Shown piece by piece: positions 1 through 10,428 of a DNA stretch of 64,000 nt (position 1 is the first letter of the stretch; each line of letters starts with the position of its first letter). A program made the translations under genes and the position numbers. The DNA comes from Caenorhabditis remanei (taxonomy: Eukaryota > Nematoda > Chromadorea > Rhabditida > Rhabditidae). The stretch is taken from the NCBI RefSeq assembly GCF_010183535.1, contig NC_071329.1, forward strand, positions 16,692,879-16,756,878. The letters run 5' to 3'. Below the pieces are notes generated by a model, which ran no database searches, was not told where the DNA came from, and was given only the letters and a program-made list of their open reading frames with translations.

Positions 1-332
1 TGAAGATAGTAAAGCAGTGAGTTCAATCCTAAATATGTTTTAATTCAAATTTCACTTATAGTATGTGGACAGTGCTGATCTTCAAACTGGGGTACTAACA
101 GGATCTGTTGATGTATTTTCTTTGTTTGGAATGACATGTGAGAACAAGAAATGGTATGTAACCAAATACCCTTTTGGAGTACATTATATCACGAAAGACT
201 CCGAAACCAAATTCATTACTGAAGGTTTGGATGGAAAAAGGTCGGAAATCGAAAGTGTTATGTGGTAAGTTGAATGCGTTTTTTTTCTTGAATTGATTTT
301 GCTTTTGCAGCCTTCCTATTGAACGCCCATGA
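1..332 (+). CDS. 3' end of an unrecognised gene (partial)
   Basis: An acceptor (TTATAG) ends at 61. An open exon runs from 62 to 264 and ends at a good GTAAGT donor. A 46-nt intron ends in TTTTGCAG at 310, and a short last exon reaches a TGA at 330-332. The joined reading ends ...SVMCLPIERP and stop. The visible 75 or so residues have few landmarks: two cysteines about 45 residues apart and a tryptophan shortly after the first (TCENKKWYV). That spacing is loosely like the nematode C6 domain, but this is weak. The 5' part lies outside the window, so no function is assigned. The exon-intron signals and the clean join are the reasons to believe it is a real gene end. Confidence 0.5.
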
Positions 333-878
333 ATTTGTTGTATGACTACATTTTTTTGTCTGAAATTGTTTATCGGGAAATAAAATAAAGATTCACTATA
401 TTTGTCCCGTAATTTCTCTGTTCTTACAAGGAAATCATCTAGGGTTCTCTTTGAAAATACATATCTCATTCATTTGATGAAAAACTGGAAATAAATGGGC
501 GTGAGATAGGAAAAAGTTGCTCATTTTGTGTTACTGACTATGAGAAGCAGAGTTGAAGGAAGTGATCAAAGAAGAACATGACCGAATCGAGATGGAGAAT
601 GTGTGAGTGGGAAGCAGGAATCAGAATCAGGGAGCATGACCCATGAGCAATTGGCTCCGCGACAATTCACAACTGTGACATTTCGCAACTGCGACACTTC
701 GCAACTGCGACACTTCGCAACTCACGTATGTTTCGCAACTACGACACTTCGCAACTGCGACGTTTCGCAACCATGAAAATAGCAATGGTTCAACCTAGTT
801 TGGTCAAAACAAATTTCTGATATCTAATTGATTTCGCATGTTCCCGGACCCCTTTTTATAATTTTATAATTACTATAA
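333..878. other. intergenic stretch, no gene seen
   Basis: No convincing coding exon on either strand. It contains the short tandem repeat listed separately. The rest is AT-rich non-coding sequence. Confidence 0.5.
675..776. repeat. 16-17 bp tandem repeat, TTCGCAACTGCGACAC type
   Basis: About six units of TTCGCAACTGCGACAC follow one another with small changes. One unit is replaced by TTCGCAACTCACGTATG. CAACTGCGAC is the constant core. The array sits in non-coding DNA. Confidence 0.85.
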
Positions 879-1268
879 TTACTGTTCATTAATTGCCTCC
901 AAATATCCTCGAGTTTTGTGGAATTGTTCCTGCAAATTAGCCATCACTTCACTGAGATCCAAATTCGTGGAATAAGCTATCGTAAACTCCGTCCCAACTT
1001 CTTTTCCATTTTGCACCCATTATTTTATAATTTTTGCGACTGTATTTATGTGCAGACCATCAAGTCGGAACCGCACACTTTTGTTCGAAAGCTTCTCAAG
1101 ACCGATTACTTTATCGCTTGTGCCAAAAATGACATTTTTGGCGGAACGAACTATTTCAAGGTCGGCGTTAGTGGGCTTATCGATGATCGTGGAAAACTCT
1201 GTAAGTGGAAGGCTATCAGTTTTTACGTTTGATAAAATGTTTTTGTAAGTCTGAGAGAGCGGAGCCAA
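879..1268 (-). pseudogene. decayed coding relic, unknown nematode family
   Basis: The minus strand reads from an ATG at 1268 (MAPLSQTYKN...) to a TAA at 1020-1022. It then continues in the same frame for about 46 more codons (WVQNGKEVGTEFTIAYS...) to a stop at 879-881. Both halves have protein-like composition and share one frame, so the internal TAA looks like a single nonsense change in a former coding exon. I do not recognise the family. A CTCTCTCAG just after the ATG could be an acceptor, so the fragment may be an internal or terminal exon rather than a whole gene. Confidence 0.45.
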
Positions 1269-1270
1269 TT

Positions 1271-1316
1271 GATAATGATAATGATAGTGATAATGATAAT
1301 AAAAATGATAATAATC
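1271..1316. repeat. GATAAT microsatellite
   Basis: Repeated GATAAT/GATAGT/AAAAAT hexamers directly downstream of the coding relic. Simple sequence with no coding meaning seen. Confidence 0.85.
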
Positions 1317-1751
1317 AATGTCAGAATGTCAGCCAAAATAAACGAGTCCGGCTTGACCCAGATTTAAACTTCGACTACGCTCAGAATTTGAATGTATATA
1401 TCGTATGGACCGTCCATAACCCGTCCATACACCTGTATTTTGAATGATGTTCCATTGATTGGAACAAGAAATCGCGGCGCGTCGGAGTCTAAAGATATCA
1501 ATGATTGTCTTTAAAAATAATTTTATAACTCACTGATCATTAACCTCCTCCAGGAAAAAAATATAATGCGAAATAAAGATTGCAATCTAAACAAAATGTA
1601 CCTAAAACAGACTGAAATAATAGAAGACCAGGAATGGCGCATCCTGCCTTTTACATGGAAGTCCCACCTCGAGTAGGGTGATAAAATTGGCGCCCTATTA
1701 TTCTCCCTTGTAATCCTTAATAAATAATTGAAACTTCAAACCAAACTGATG

Positions 1752-2165
1752 TACAGTACCGCTCAAATGGCTATCAACTTTGGCTGTTTTTTGTGAAAAA
1801 TGACCAAATTTGACAGTGTATTTCAGTGTCACCTGATTGTCCGGCAAACTTTATTTTGTATGGGTTGGAAAAAACAAAAATAGTACATAATTTTTGTAGT
1901 TGACCATTTTTTTGTAGGGGCAACATCTTGAAAGTTACACGCCTTCCCAAAACCGACGAAATTTCGGAGCTTTTCAATTTGACAACCTGTAACTTTCCTG
2001 GTAGAGTCCCTACAAAAAAATGATCAATCACAAAAATGATGCACTATTTTTGCTCTGTCCAGCAAAAACAAAATTATGTTTATTGGACAAACAGGTGACA
2101 CCGAAATACACTGTCAAACTTAGTCATTTTCCACCGAAAACAGCCAATGTTGATAACCTTTTGAA
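1752..2165. mobile_element. palindromic MITE-like element, family 1
   Basis: Two arms in inverted orientation. The left end has TACAGTACCGCTCAAATGG and then TTGGCTG, GACAGTGTATTTC and GTGTCACCTG. The right arm has CAGGTGACAC, GAAATACACTGTC and CAGCCAATGTTGATA. A central stretch with TTTTTTTGTAGG and CCTACAAAAAAA is also paired. No coding capacity is visible. The right end is less clear than the left. A related copy lies at 2,499-3,279. Confidence 0.7.
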
Positions 2166-2498
2166 AGATGACAGGCGGGTGGCTACAGTATAACAAACAC
2201 CGACGTTGTACCAATTCTTAACGTCATCTGGCAGGTTGACGGTTCAATGACAACTTGTCATTTTCTGGCTGGAGAATGTCAATAGTCACATAACGGGAAG
2301 GACACAGGTAGTTGGTGTGCGGTCCGCATTCGGATTCAGTCTCATACCAGACGACGTGTATTGAGTATCGTGTAGGAAGTTTCTTTCTTCAGAGGCCCTG
2401 TCTATCTGTTTGGTTTTTCGTCAACTCTTTTTTCCAGTGCTTTATATAAATTTTGAGATTTTCCTTTTCTGATTCTCTCAAAAAAATATATATATAGC

Positions 2499-3279
2499 TA
2501 CAGTACCACTCACATCAAATGTCTGAAACATTGTCTGAAAATGACCCTCTTTGACAGTAGTGTATTTCGGCGCCCTCTGTCGTATAAAGTAAATTATGAC
2601 TAAAGCATACAGAACAAAGGTATAGTTTTATTTTTGTAGTTGACAACTTTTTTGTACGGCCACTTCCTAAAAAGCATACTTGCAACGGGCCGGGCCGGGC
2701 CGATTTGAGAATTTTCACCGGCCCGGCCCGGCCCGGCCCGGTCGGCCCGGGTCACAGTACAAAAATTTGAAAATTTGAATTTTTTTGAAAGTTTTTTTGA
2801 TTTTTTAGCAAAAAAGTCGAATTTTCGATTATGTTTTTACATATCGATAAAACTCAAGTTTACATAGGAATTTTGACTATTTTTGACGAAAATTTTAAAA
2901 AATTTCGAAAAATTTTGTGAAAAAATTGTGCTCATTTTTTGACTCCGGGCCGACCGGGCCGGGCCGGGCCGGCAACTTTCTCTACCGGCCCGGCCCGGCC
3001 CGGCCGATATTTTGCAAGTATGCTAAAAAGTTATGAATGGTCACAGTGCAAATCTTCAAAATTTCACACTATTAGATTTTAAGAAGAAATTACTACGATC
3101 ATCTGTAACTTTTTTGGGAATGTCCGTCCAATAAAGTAGTCAACTACAGAAATGAATCTCTACTTTTGTTCTGTATGGTTCATACATAATTTACTTTGTG
3201 GGAAAATCAGTGATACCGTAACACACTCTCAATTTTGTCATTTTGAACTGAAAAATGCCAAATTGTATCTTGTACTGTA
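2499..3279. mobile_element. family 1 MITE-like element, interrupted
   Basis: Ends are TACAGTAC and GTACTGTA, flanked by TA on each side as for mariner-type insertions. The internal blocks match the element at 1,752 (GTAGTTGACAACTTTTTTGTA near the left, a paired GTAGTCAACTAC near the right). The middle is interrupted by a GC-rich element at 2,675-3,022. Confidence 0.65.
2675..3022. mobile_element. GC-rich hAT-like MITE nested in the family 1 element
   Basis: The 348-bp insert has terminal inverted repeats CATACTTGCAA and TTGCAAGTATG. A perfect 8-bp target duplication CTAAAAAG lies at 2,667-2,674 and 3,023-3,030. Just inside the ends are GGGCCGGGCCGGGCC arrays in inverted orientation, which can form a very stable hairpin. 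The centre is AT-rich with ACATATCGATAAAACT. The 8-bp duplication is the hallmark of hAT-type transposition. A shorter copy is at 30,026-30,249. Confidence 0.85.
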
Positions 3280-3491
3280 TTTCCCATTATTTTCAATCAT
3301 TTTTCCGTCGTGTTGTTCGGAAGGAACCGCAGCCGGTATGCTGGAAGAACAAGCAATGTTTCATTAATGGAATAAACAAAACAAATCGTACTAGTTGGGC
3401 AGGTTGTAGGATGGATGCATGTGTGAAATTGGGAATGAAAAGTTTGTTTTTTTGTCAAAGTCATTGTCTGTGTTCATTTCTCAACTTTTCA

Positions 3492-4245
3492 GTTGGAAGA
3501 GCGAATGTGAAAGCTTATCCCGTGGTTTATGATGCTACTGATCTCTCGGAGGACGACTGTGTATTGGTATGTGCAAAGATGGTATTAAAAGGCTTATAAC
3601 ACAGTTCCAGATCTCCAATCCGTCAAGTCCTTCATCTTCAAACAATACCTTGGGCTGTGCAATTTGTGGAGAAAAAAGCAAGTGATATCATTATGGAGCT
3701 TTGACTTGTGACGGGTGTAGGGTATTTTAATTTCCAAAAACTTTCCTATGATTAATTTTTAGTTATTATTCTATCACAACCGTCACCTAATAGAGAGATT
3801 AAGATGCAGGTACACCAATGAATGCATCATTGATACGCAGTCTCGCAGGTCGTGTCAAAAAAGTAGAATAGTTAAATGTCTGGCGATGGGAATGAGATGT
3901 AAGTTTGACATTTGAAGATACAAAGTGCAATTGATTATTTTGATATTCGGATAACCAGATAAAGAAAAAGCAAACTCCCCGGGAAAATTTTTCGATCCAT
4001 AACGACAACGTAAGTATTTAAAAAAGTATACTGGAGAAGCCCGTATTCTGAATTTTCAGAAAATAATGCCGGAAATTGTGCTGCTTGACGAAGAGAATGA
4101 GCATCAGAATCCAGAAGGTGTAGAATATGTCAACGACAAGGAACTGGCCTTTGGTGATGTTGAATACGAAAACATGGAGAAAGAGAATGGACCAACTGGT
4201 GTAGAATTGGAATCTAATAACTTGATATCAATTGAAATGTTTTAA
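3492..4245 (+). pseudogene. nuclear hormone receptor DNA-binding domain pseudogene
   Basis: Exons joined at 3,492-3,570 (ends DDCVL), about 3,615-3,720, about 3,763-3,899 and 4,061-4,245 encode a recognisable nuclear-receptor zinc-finger pair. The first finger reads CAICGEKSK, then a TGA stop at 3,683-3,685, then YHYGALTCDGC. In the family the stopped position is the Gly of GYHYGA, so GGA to TGA is the likely change. The second finger reads RCRYTNECIID and RRSCQKSRIVKCLAMGM. The serine in CQKSR replaces the last zinc-binding cysteine. A hinge-like acidic exon follows and ends at TAA 4,243-4,245. No ligand-binding domain follows, because the next gene begins on the other strand at 4,362. The stop, the lost zinc ligand and the missing domain together argue for a dead gene. 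Confidence 0.8.
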
Positions 4246-4361
4246 AAATCTTTTCGATGTAAAATATTGATTTTGGAAGATTTTTCAAACAAGAAGATTC
4301 ATAATAAAAAATGCAGAAAAAAACAGTAAAAGTTGATAAGGAGGATTCAGAAAGAACAAGT

Positions 4362-5903
4362 TCAATGAAGTAGTGCGAGAGCTTTTTGAAAGAGTTCGGC
4401 CATAATCGGTTTATCCAAATCGTTAATATCTCCGGGGATAACAGATTTAAGGTGAGTCGCTGTTTTGATTTCACTGAGGCACTTCTTCTGAAATTTTGAT
4501 TTTTCAAATCTATTTTTATTTTCCAGCTGGTTTTACTACCGTCAATGCTTGCAAATTATAGCGAGTAGACATTTGCAACTTCTTTTTCAATGTCTTCTTA
4601 GATTTTTCGAGTAAAAACTCTTCGCATTTTCGAATGATTATTGGAGTATCATACATGTCAGCAACCATGAGGATTCCTTCAACAGTGGTTTCTGAAACAA
4701 ACGCCTAATTTCGTTTACTGATAAGTACCCACCGTCAATAGCATGTTCTGCATAAAGAACTTCAAGGTACTTCTGAAAATCGTCCGCGTCGATTCCAGTC
4801 AATGTGATTTCAGATTTCTTTGACTCTTCGAAATGCCCCATCAAAAGCGAATTGAAATAATGAGAATGTCCAGAGAGATACTGAAAGAAATAAAGCTAAA
4901 TAAGAGTTGAGACTTGCCTACTAACCAATTTCGACACAAAGAACTTCTTCTCATTGACAACAAGAACAACATCAGAAAATGATTTCATTTCATCGCCGAA
5001 ACTTTTCAATTCATTCTTATAGATTCCTGACATTTCCTTGATTTTCACATGAATCTCAACGGCCAGCTTGCCATCATCGAGAAATTCTTCCTTCATTCTT
5101 TTCCATTCGATAAAAGGCTTCGGTTCGTAAGCATCAAATTTGTTGTTTCCATTCGCATTTCCATGGGAACCACTCATCAAATGAGAATGACATTTTCCGT
5201 TTGTCGAGACCAGTTTGAATTGAGCATCTGATGAAATCAACCATTTCTCCCCACTCAATGATTTGACGCATTTCAAACATAAGGCAAGGTGATCATCTTG
5301 TTTCCACAGATATACTTGCCTGAAATTGATATATTTCCCTTTTTTTTTGCTAAAAATCTAACCATGTTGAACCAAAATGTTCTTCTTCTTTGCCATAATT
5401 TCTTACTACTTCGTTCATGTACTGAACATCTGTGAAAACATGTTTCAGCACAAAACACTTTCCAGTCATTGGCAGCATCTGAGATGACTGAAAGAATACG
5501 AATTAAAAACGGAATCGACTATCTTGTTTCATACTTTTTCATCTGAACACTCTGGTGAAGTGACTGAATTCTTGAGGCAGATTGTCGTCTCTTCACCGAG
5601 TTCCTCTCCGACTGTGTCTCCTTCATGTTTTTGTGAAATTTTCTTGATTTCCTCTTCTGCCGATCGAAGTTTTTCTGTGATTTCCAAGTTCGAGTTTTCG
5701 AGAGTTTTCTGTTTCTCCAACAACTGTTGACACATATTATGAACGCTCTGGATGGTCGAGTTGATAGCACCGAATATCTAGAATTAAATGAATAAGCACT
5801 TTTCACAATATTTCATGAATCAATTCACCTCGTCTTGAAACTTCGATGTTGAATCGTTTCGTTCATTTCGATTCGGAGCAATTTTCTCGTTCTCTTCCGA
5901 CAT
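4362..5903 (-). CDS. MATH-BTB (BATH) protein with N-terminal coiled coil
   Basis: Seven or so exons on the minus strand start with MSEENEKIAPN at 5,903. In order they encode a short acidic start, a heptad-rich coiled coil (MCQQLLEKQKTLENSNLE...), a MATH domain (FVLKHVFTDV ... EEEHFGSTW ... FSDVVLVVNEKKF) and a BTB domain (YLSGHSHYFNSLLMGHFEES ... VADMYDTP). The tail KKCLSEIKTATHL...ALLH ends at TGA 4,362. Introns are short with GTAAG-like donors and TTTCAG acceptors. MATH binds substrates and BTB binds CUL3 in characterised BATH proteins such as C. elegans MEL-26, so a ubiquitin-ligase adaptor role is inferred. The 3' MATH exon is nearly identical to that of the gene at 8,151. I see no disabling change. 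Confidence 0.88.
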
Positions 5904-6059
5904 TTCACTAAAATTATATTGCATCAAGACAGCTGGAAAGTATTTAAAGTATTCGTGAACGAAAAATGTAAACGTTCAAATCAATGAAACAGAATCAAAA
6001 CGATATTCTCATTTATAAAAAATCTATAACAAAAATAACAGAAAAAACAATGAACAACA

Positions 6060-6125
6060 AGGAAGATTTCAATGAAGAGCGCGAGATTTTTGAAACAGTG
6101 CGGCCATAATCGATGAATGGATTGT
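6060..6125 (-). pseudogene. relic of a BATH last exon
   Basis: The minus strand encodes a tail (FIDYG in one frame; IMAALFQKS-like in another) that matches the last exon of the neighbouring BATH genes, including the TCATTGAA end. It lies between two intact-looking gene ends with no other exons around it. It probably marks an unequal-crossover or deletion scar in this tandem array. Confidence 0.55.
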
Positions 6126-6211
6126 TATTGAGGAAACGAGGGAACAATACTATAAAAAATCTAACAATATTTCGGCGAACAGTGGAAAAATCGAAAAGAA
6201 AAAACAAAATT

Positions 6212-7969
6212 TCAATGAAACTCAAGAGATATTTGGAAAAGATCAGCCATAATCGATGAATCCATGTCGTGAGTATTTCCTGAGATAACTGATTTTATAT
6301 CAGCAATCGATGTGATCTCGCCGAGACACTTTTTCTGAGAATTATTGATTGTACGTTTTGTTACAGATCTGGATTTACTTTGAGTCCTTCTAAATTATAT
6401 CGAGCAGACATCTCCAACTTCTTCTTCAATGTCTTCCTTGATTTTTCGAGTAAAAACTCTTCGCATTTCCGGATTACCATTGGTGTCTCACACATGTCAG
6501 CAACCAAGAGGATTCCTTCGAGAGTGAATTCTGCGAAGTTATAAGTGAAGTTTATTTTTATAAATGCTGACTAAATGTTATTGTTCCCCATAAAGTATTT
6601 TTAGATAATTCTGAAAATCATCAGCATCGATTCGAGTCAGTTTGATTTCAGATGATTTTTTAAGTTGTCCTGAGAAAAGGGAACTGAAGTATGGAGATTG
6701 AGCGGAAAGAAACTGAAAATAAACTGAAAATATAGAGTATTAATCATTGTAAATGTACCAGTTTCGAAACATTGAACTTCTTGGATCTAACCTTTAGGGT
6801 TACATCCGAAAACTGTTTAATCGTTTCGCCGAAATTTCTCAGGTTATTTTTATAAACTCCACTCATCCAATCAATTCCAACATGAACTTCAAAAACTAAT
6901 TTGTCATCGACGAGATATTCCTCCTCTATATCAAGCCATTCGAGTAAAGGTATCGGTCCGAGAGTATCTCCAATGCCACCAAATTCATTTCCAAAATCGA
7001 TAACTCTCACTTCCTTATGCCTACTTCCATTTTTTGATATCAACTCGAAACTAGCTTCTGTTGTAATGCACCAAGTGTTATCCTTCAACGGTTTCATACA
7101 TTGAAGAGAGATCATGAGTTGATTCTCTTCTATTTCGAGAAATATTTTCCTGAAATTTCGTTTTTTTTTAATTATTCAGTTGTCAAAATCTATACCATGA
7201 TACTCCGAAATGTTCTTCTTCTTCTTTGCTGTAATATCTAGCATTATCCTTCATATATGAAACATTTTCGAATGTATTTTTCAAAACGAACGACTTTCCG
7301 TAAGTCGATGAATCTTTAGGGGAATATATAAGACACTCATTGTCACTCTTTTCTGGTATTTTGGATGTTATTTTCTCATTCTCATCGATCGTTGACTGCT
7401 TCGATTCGAAATTTTCTCGATATTCTTGGTGCAGCTTTTCAACTTGGTCTTCCACCAAACGAAACTTCTCGAAAATTTCCACTTTCAGAGTTTCCTGTTG
7501 TTTCATAAACATCGAACAGGTGCCTTCTACAATCTGAACAGCAGCTTTGAGACCATCGAGTGAATTTTTCTGAGAGTAAATACATAGATGTCGTCCACCA
7601 ATATTTTTGAGTTACCTCATTATTTTCCACAATTCCTTGACAGCTAGTCGTGTCTTCGGTCAGTTCCTCCTCGACAGTGTCTTCAAGTTTTTGTGAAAAT
7701 TTCCAGATTTCATCTTCAGCCGATTGAAGCCTTCCGGCAATTTCCATATTAGATTTTTCGAGAGTTTTCTGTTTATTCAACAACTCTTGACACATGTTGT
7801 GAACGCTCTTGATAGCATCGATTATCTAGAATTGAATGAATAAGTGTTGATTCACCTCGCTGACCTCCATGTTCACCTCCATGAATAGATTCACCTCGCT
7901 TAGAAACTTCGATGCTGAATCGCCTTGTTCATTTTGATTAGAAACAACTTTCTCGTTTTCTTCCGACAT
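6212..7969 (-). pseudogene. coiled-coil MATH-BTB (BATH) gene with premature stop
   Basis: It starts MSEENEKVVSNQN at 7,969 and has the same layout as its neighbours with a longer coiled coil (MCQELLNKQKTLEKSN..., then VEGTCSMFMKQQETLKVE...). MATH follows (FVLKNTFENVSYM ... FSDVTLKVRSKKF), then BTB (FLSAQSPYFSSLFSGQLKKS ... NYLKILYGEQ). Where paralogs read GEQSIDG and splice, this copy reads GEQ and then TAA (6,578-6,580). The normal GT donor is also replaced by sequence with no GT before the stop. The remaining two exons (EFTLEGILLVADMCETP..., KKCLGEITSIADIK...LEFH) are open with good splice sites, so the lesion looks recent. If translated, the protein would lose the second half of BTB and the tail. 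Exon 1 also carries a small in-frame duplication (SEVNLFMEVNMEVSE). Confidence 0.75.
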
Positions 7970-8150
7970 TTCACGGGAATTATATTCCGTCAAGTAACAT
8001 GAAAAGTAATCAAAGTATTCAAGAACGAAAAATTAAACCGTTCCGATCAATGAAACAGAATCAACGCTATAGCGCGCTAAAATATTATTTATGAAAACAA
8101 TTATAACAAAAACAACAAAAAGAAACAATGAATAACATGGAAGAACTATT

Positions 8151-9714
8151 TCAATGAAGTGTGAGAGATTTTTGAAACAGTTCTGCCATAATCGATGGAT
8201 CCAAATCGTGAATATCTCCGGGGATAACAGATTTAAGATCAGTCGGTGTTTTGATTTCACTGAGACACTTTTTCTGAAATTTATGTTTATTTTTTCCTAT
8301 TTTTGAACAAAATGTATTACCGTCAATGCTTCCAAGTGATAGCGAGTAGACATTTGCAACTTCTTTTTCAGTGTCTTCTTGGATTTTCTGAGGAGAAAAT
8401 CCTCGCATTTCCGGATGACAATTGGTGTATCATACATGTCAGCCACCAAGAGGATTCCCTCGACAGTGATTTCTGAAACAAAAACTCAATTTTGAACTGG
8501 TGTCAGTACTAACCATCAATCGATTGTTCTCCATAAAGTAATTCAAGATAATTCTGAAAATCATTCGCATCGATTCCAGTCAATTTGATTTCAGACTTCT
8601 TCGATTCTTGGAAATTTCCCATTAAAAGCGAATTGAAATATGGAGAATGTCCAGATAGATACTGAAAGAAATTCATATATATAAGTGTTGAGACTCGACT
8701 ACTTACCAATTTCAAAGTGTGAAACTTCTTCTCATTGACAACAAGAACAACATCAGAAAATGATTTCATTTCATCACCGAAACTTTTCAATTCATTCTTA
8801 TAGATTCCTGACATTTCCTTGATTTTCACATGAATCTCAACGGCCAGCTTGCCATCATCGAGAAATTCTTCCTTCATTCTATTCCATTCGATTAAAGGAT
8901 CCGCGCCATACAAGCCAAACTCCCTGTTGTCATTTTTTCCAAGGATTTCAGGGGTATTTCTTATCAACTGGGAATGACATTTTCCGTTTGTTGAAACCAG
9001 CTTGAAATTAGCATCTAATGTAATCAACCATTTCTCGTCACTCAATGAATTGGCACGTTTAAAATACAAGCAGTGTTGGTCATCTCGTTTCGTCAGTAAT
9101 AACTGCCTGAAATTGATATTTTTCTTTTTTTTGTTGGAAATCTAACCATGTCACTCCAAAATGTTCTTCTTCTTTGCCATAATATAATTTTTTTTCCGTC
9201 ATTTGCAGAACATTTGTGAAGACATGTTTCAGCACAAAGCATTTTCCTGTCATTGGCAATATCTGAGATGACTGAAAGAATACAAATTACAAACAGAATC
9301 CACTATCATGTTTCATACTTTTTCATCAGAACACTCTGTTGGAATGACTGAATTCTCGATGCCGTTTGTCGTCTCTTCATTTAGTTTCTCCTCGACAGTG
9401 TCTTCTTCGCGTTTCTGCGAAATTTTATCTATTTTTTCTTCAGCCAATCGAAGTTTCTCGACAATTTCCATGTTGGATTTTTCGAGATTTTCCTGTTTCT
9501 CCAACAACTTTTGACATATCTCAAGTACTTTCTCGATAGCCGACTCGAGCGGAGTATTGGTGATTTTCTGAAAAAAAAAGATGATTAGACGACTAAATCA
9601 TATATTCAATCGACTTGCTTCTTCATTTCCATCGGTTTCTCTCTTTCGTCGCTTCGTTGTTGGATCGCCTTCCTCATTGTGACTTCGTTTCATTTTATCG
9701 TTTTCTTCTGTCAT
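8151..9714 (-). CDS. MATH-BTB (BATH) protein with N-terminal coiled coil
   Basis: It starts MTEENDKMKRSHNEEGD at 9,714. An early basic stretch (TKRRKREK) could act as a nuclear signal. A coiled coil follows (LEICQKLLEKQENLEKSN...), then MATH (FVLKHVFTNVLQM ... LIEWNRMKEEFLDDGK ... FSDVVLVVNEKKF), then BTB (YLSGHSPYFNSLLMGNFQES ... LYGEQSIDG ... VADMYDTPIVIRKCED). The tail KKCLSEIKTPTDLK...KSLTLH ends at 8,151. No disabling change seen. It is first in transcription order of the tandem trio, and the next gene's ATG lies 182 bp downstream of its stop. Role as CUL3 adaptor is inferred from the family. Confidence 0.88.
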
Positions 9715-10428
9715 TTTTCTGGAATTTTATATGATATGATGGTTGTGAAGTCACCAAAAACGACTGAAAAATTTATACATACTGAAATTCCCGCCTCTGA
9801 TTATAAACCACACCACCTTCCAGATGTCTCTACAATCACAAGAAAAGCACGGGCCATTGTGACAATCTGATCGTGGAAAAAGAGCTGCGGGAAAAAGAAT
9901 TTCCGAAAATGTTTGAAAAACTTTTTATTTATTTTTGACCGAAAAAAACGAAATTTTCGAAAAAAATAATTTTAAAAACTGTGTGAAACGCAAGAGTTTT
10001 TCGGAGGCAAAAATCATGAATTTAAAATTTTTTTAACCGAAATTCTTTTAGCACAGCCCTGGTGGAGACAGCTGGAAGGGAGCTTGGTTCAATATCCGAG
10101 GCGGGAATTTCAGTACGCTAACCAAAATGACATTTTCTCTCGGAAAATCGTATTCCTGTAAAGAGAGTTCAATTAAATAAATATAAATGAGAGAATTATA
10201 CACAAAATTTTCCTCCAGTAACAGAGATTTAAAAAATGTGTTTATTAAACAAAGGGAATGAAAAGAGGGGAGCATATTTAAAAGAGGGAACATGATAAAG
10301 TTGTTTAACAGTGTATCAAAAATGAGTAAAACAGAAAAACACTAGGGAAAATATTCTTCAAATTGCGATGATGCTGACGTCTTCTAGTTCGCGGATTTTC
10401 GGGGATTCTGAAAATAGAAAAACGGAAT
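9715..10428. other. intergenic stretch holding a MITE
   Basis: No coding exon supported, apart from a possible small final exon of the downstream minus-strand C2CH gene near 10,384-10,407. Most of the stretch is the inverted-repeat element at 9,779-10,116. Confidence 0.5.
9779..10116. mobile_element. mariner-like MITE with TACTGAAATTCCCGCCTC ends
   Basis: The left end reads ACTGAAATTCCCGCCTC and the right end GAGGCGGGAATTTCAGT, flanked by TA on both sides. Inverted similarity continues inward for about 60 bp (CCTTCCAG.TGTCTC on the left, its complement on the right). The interior is poly-A/T rich and non-coding. Confidence 0.75.

Noticed and set aside
675..776. CRISPR-like spacing of the TTCGCAAC repeat
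   Set aside because: Units are directly adjacent with no spacers, and the genome is eukaryotic.
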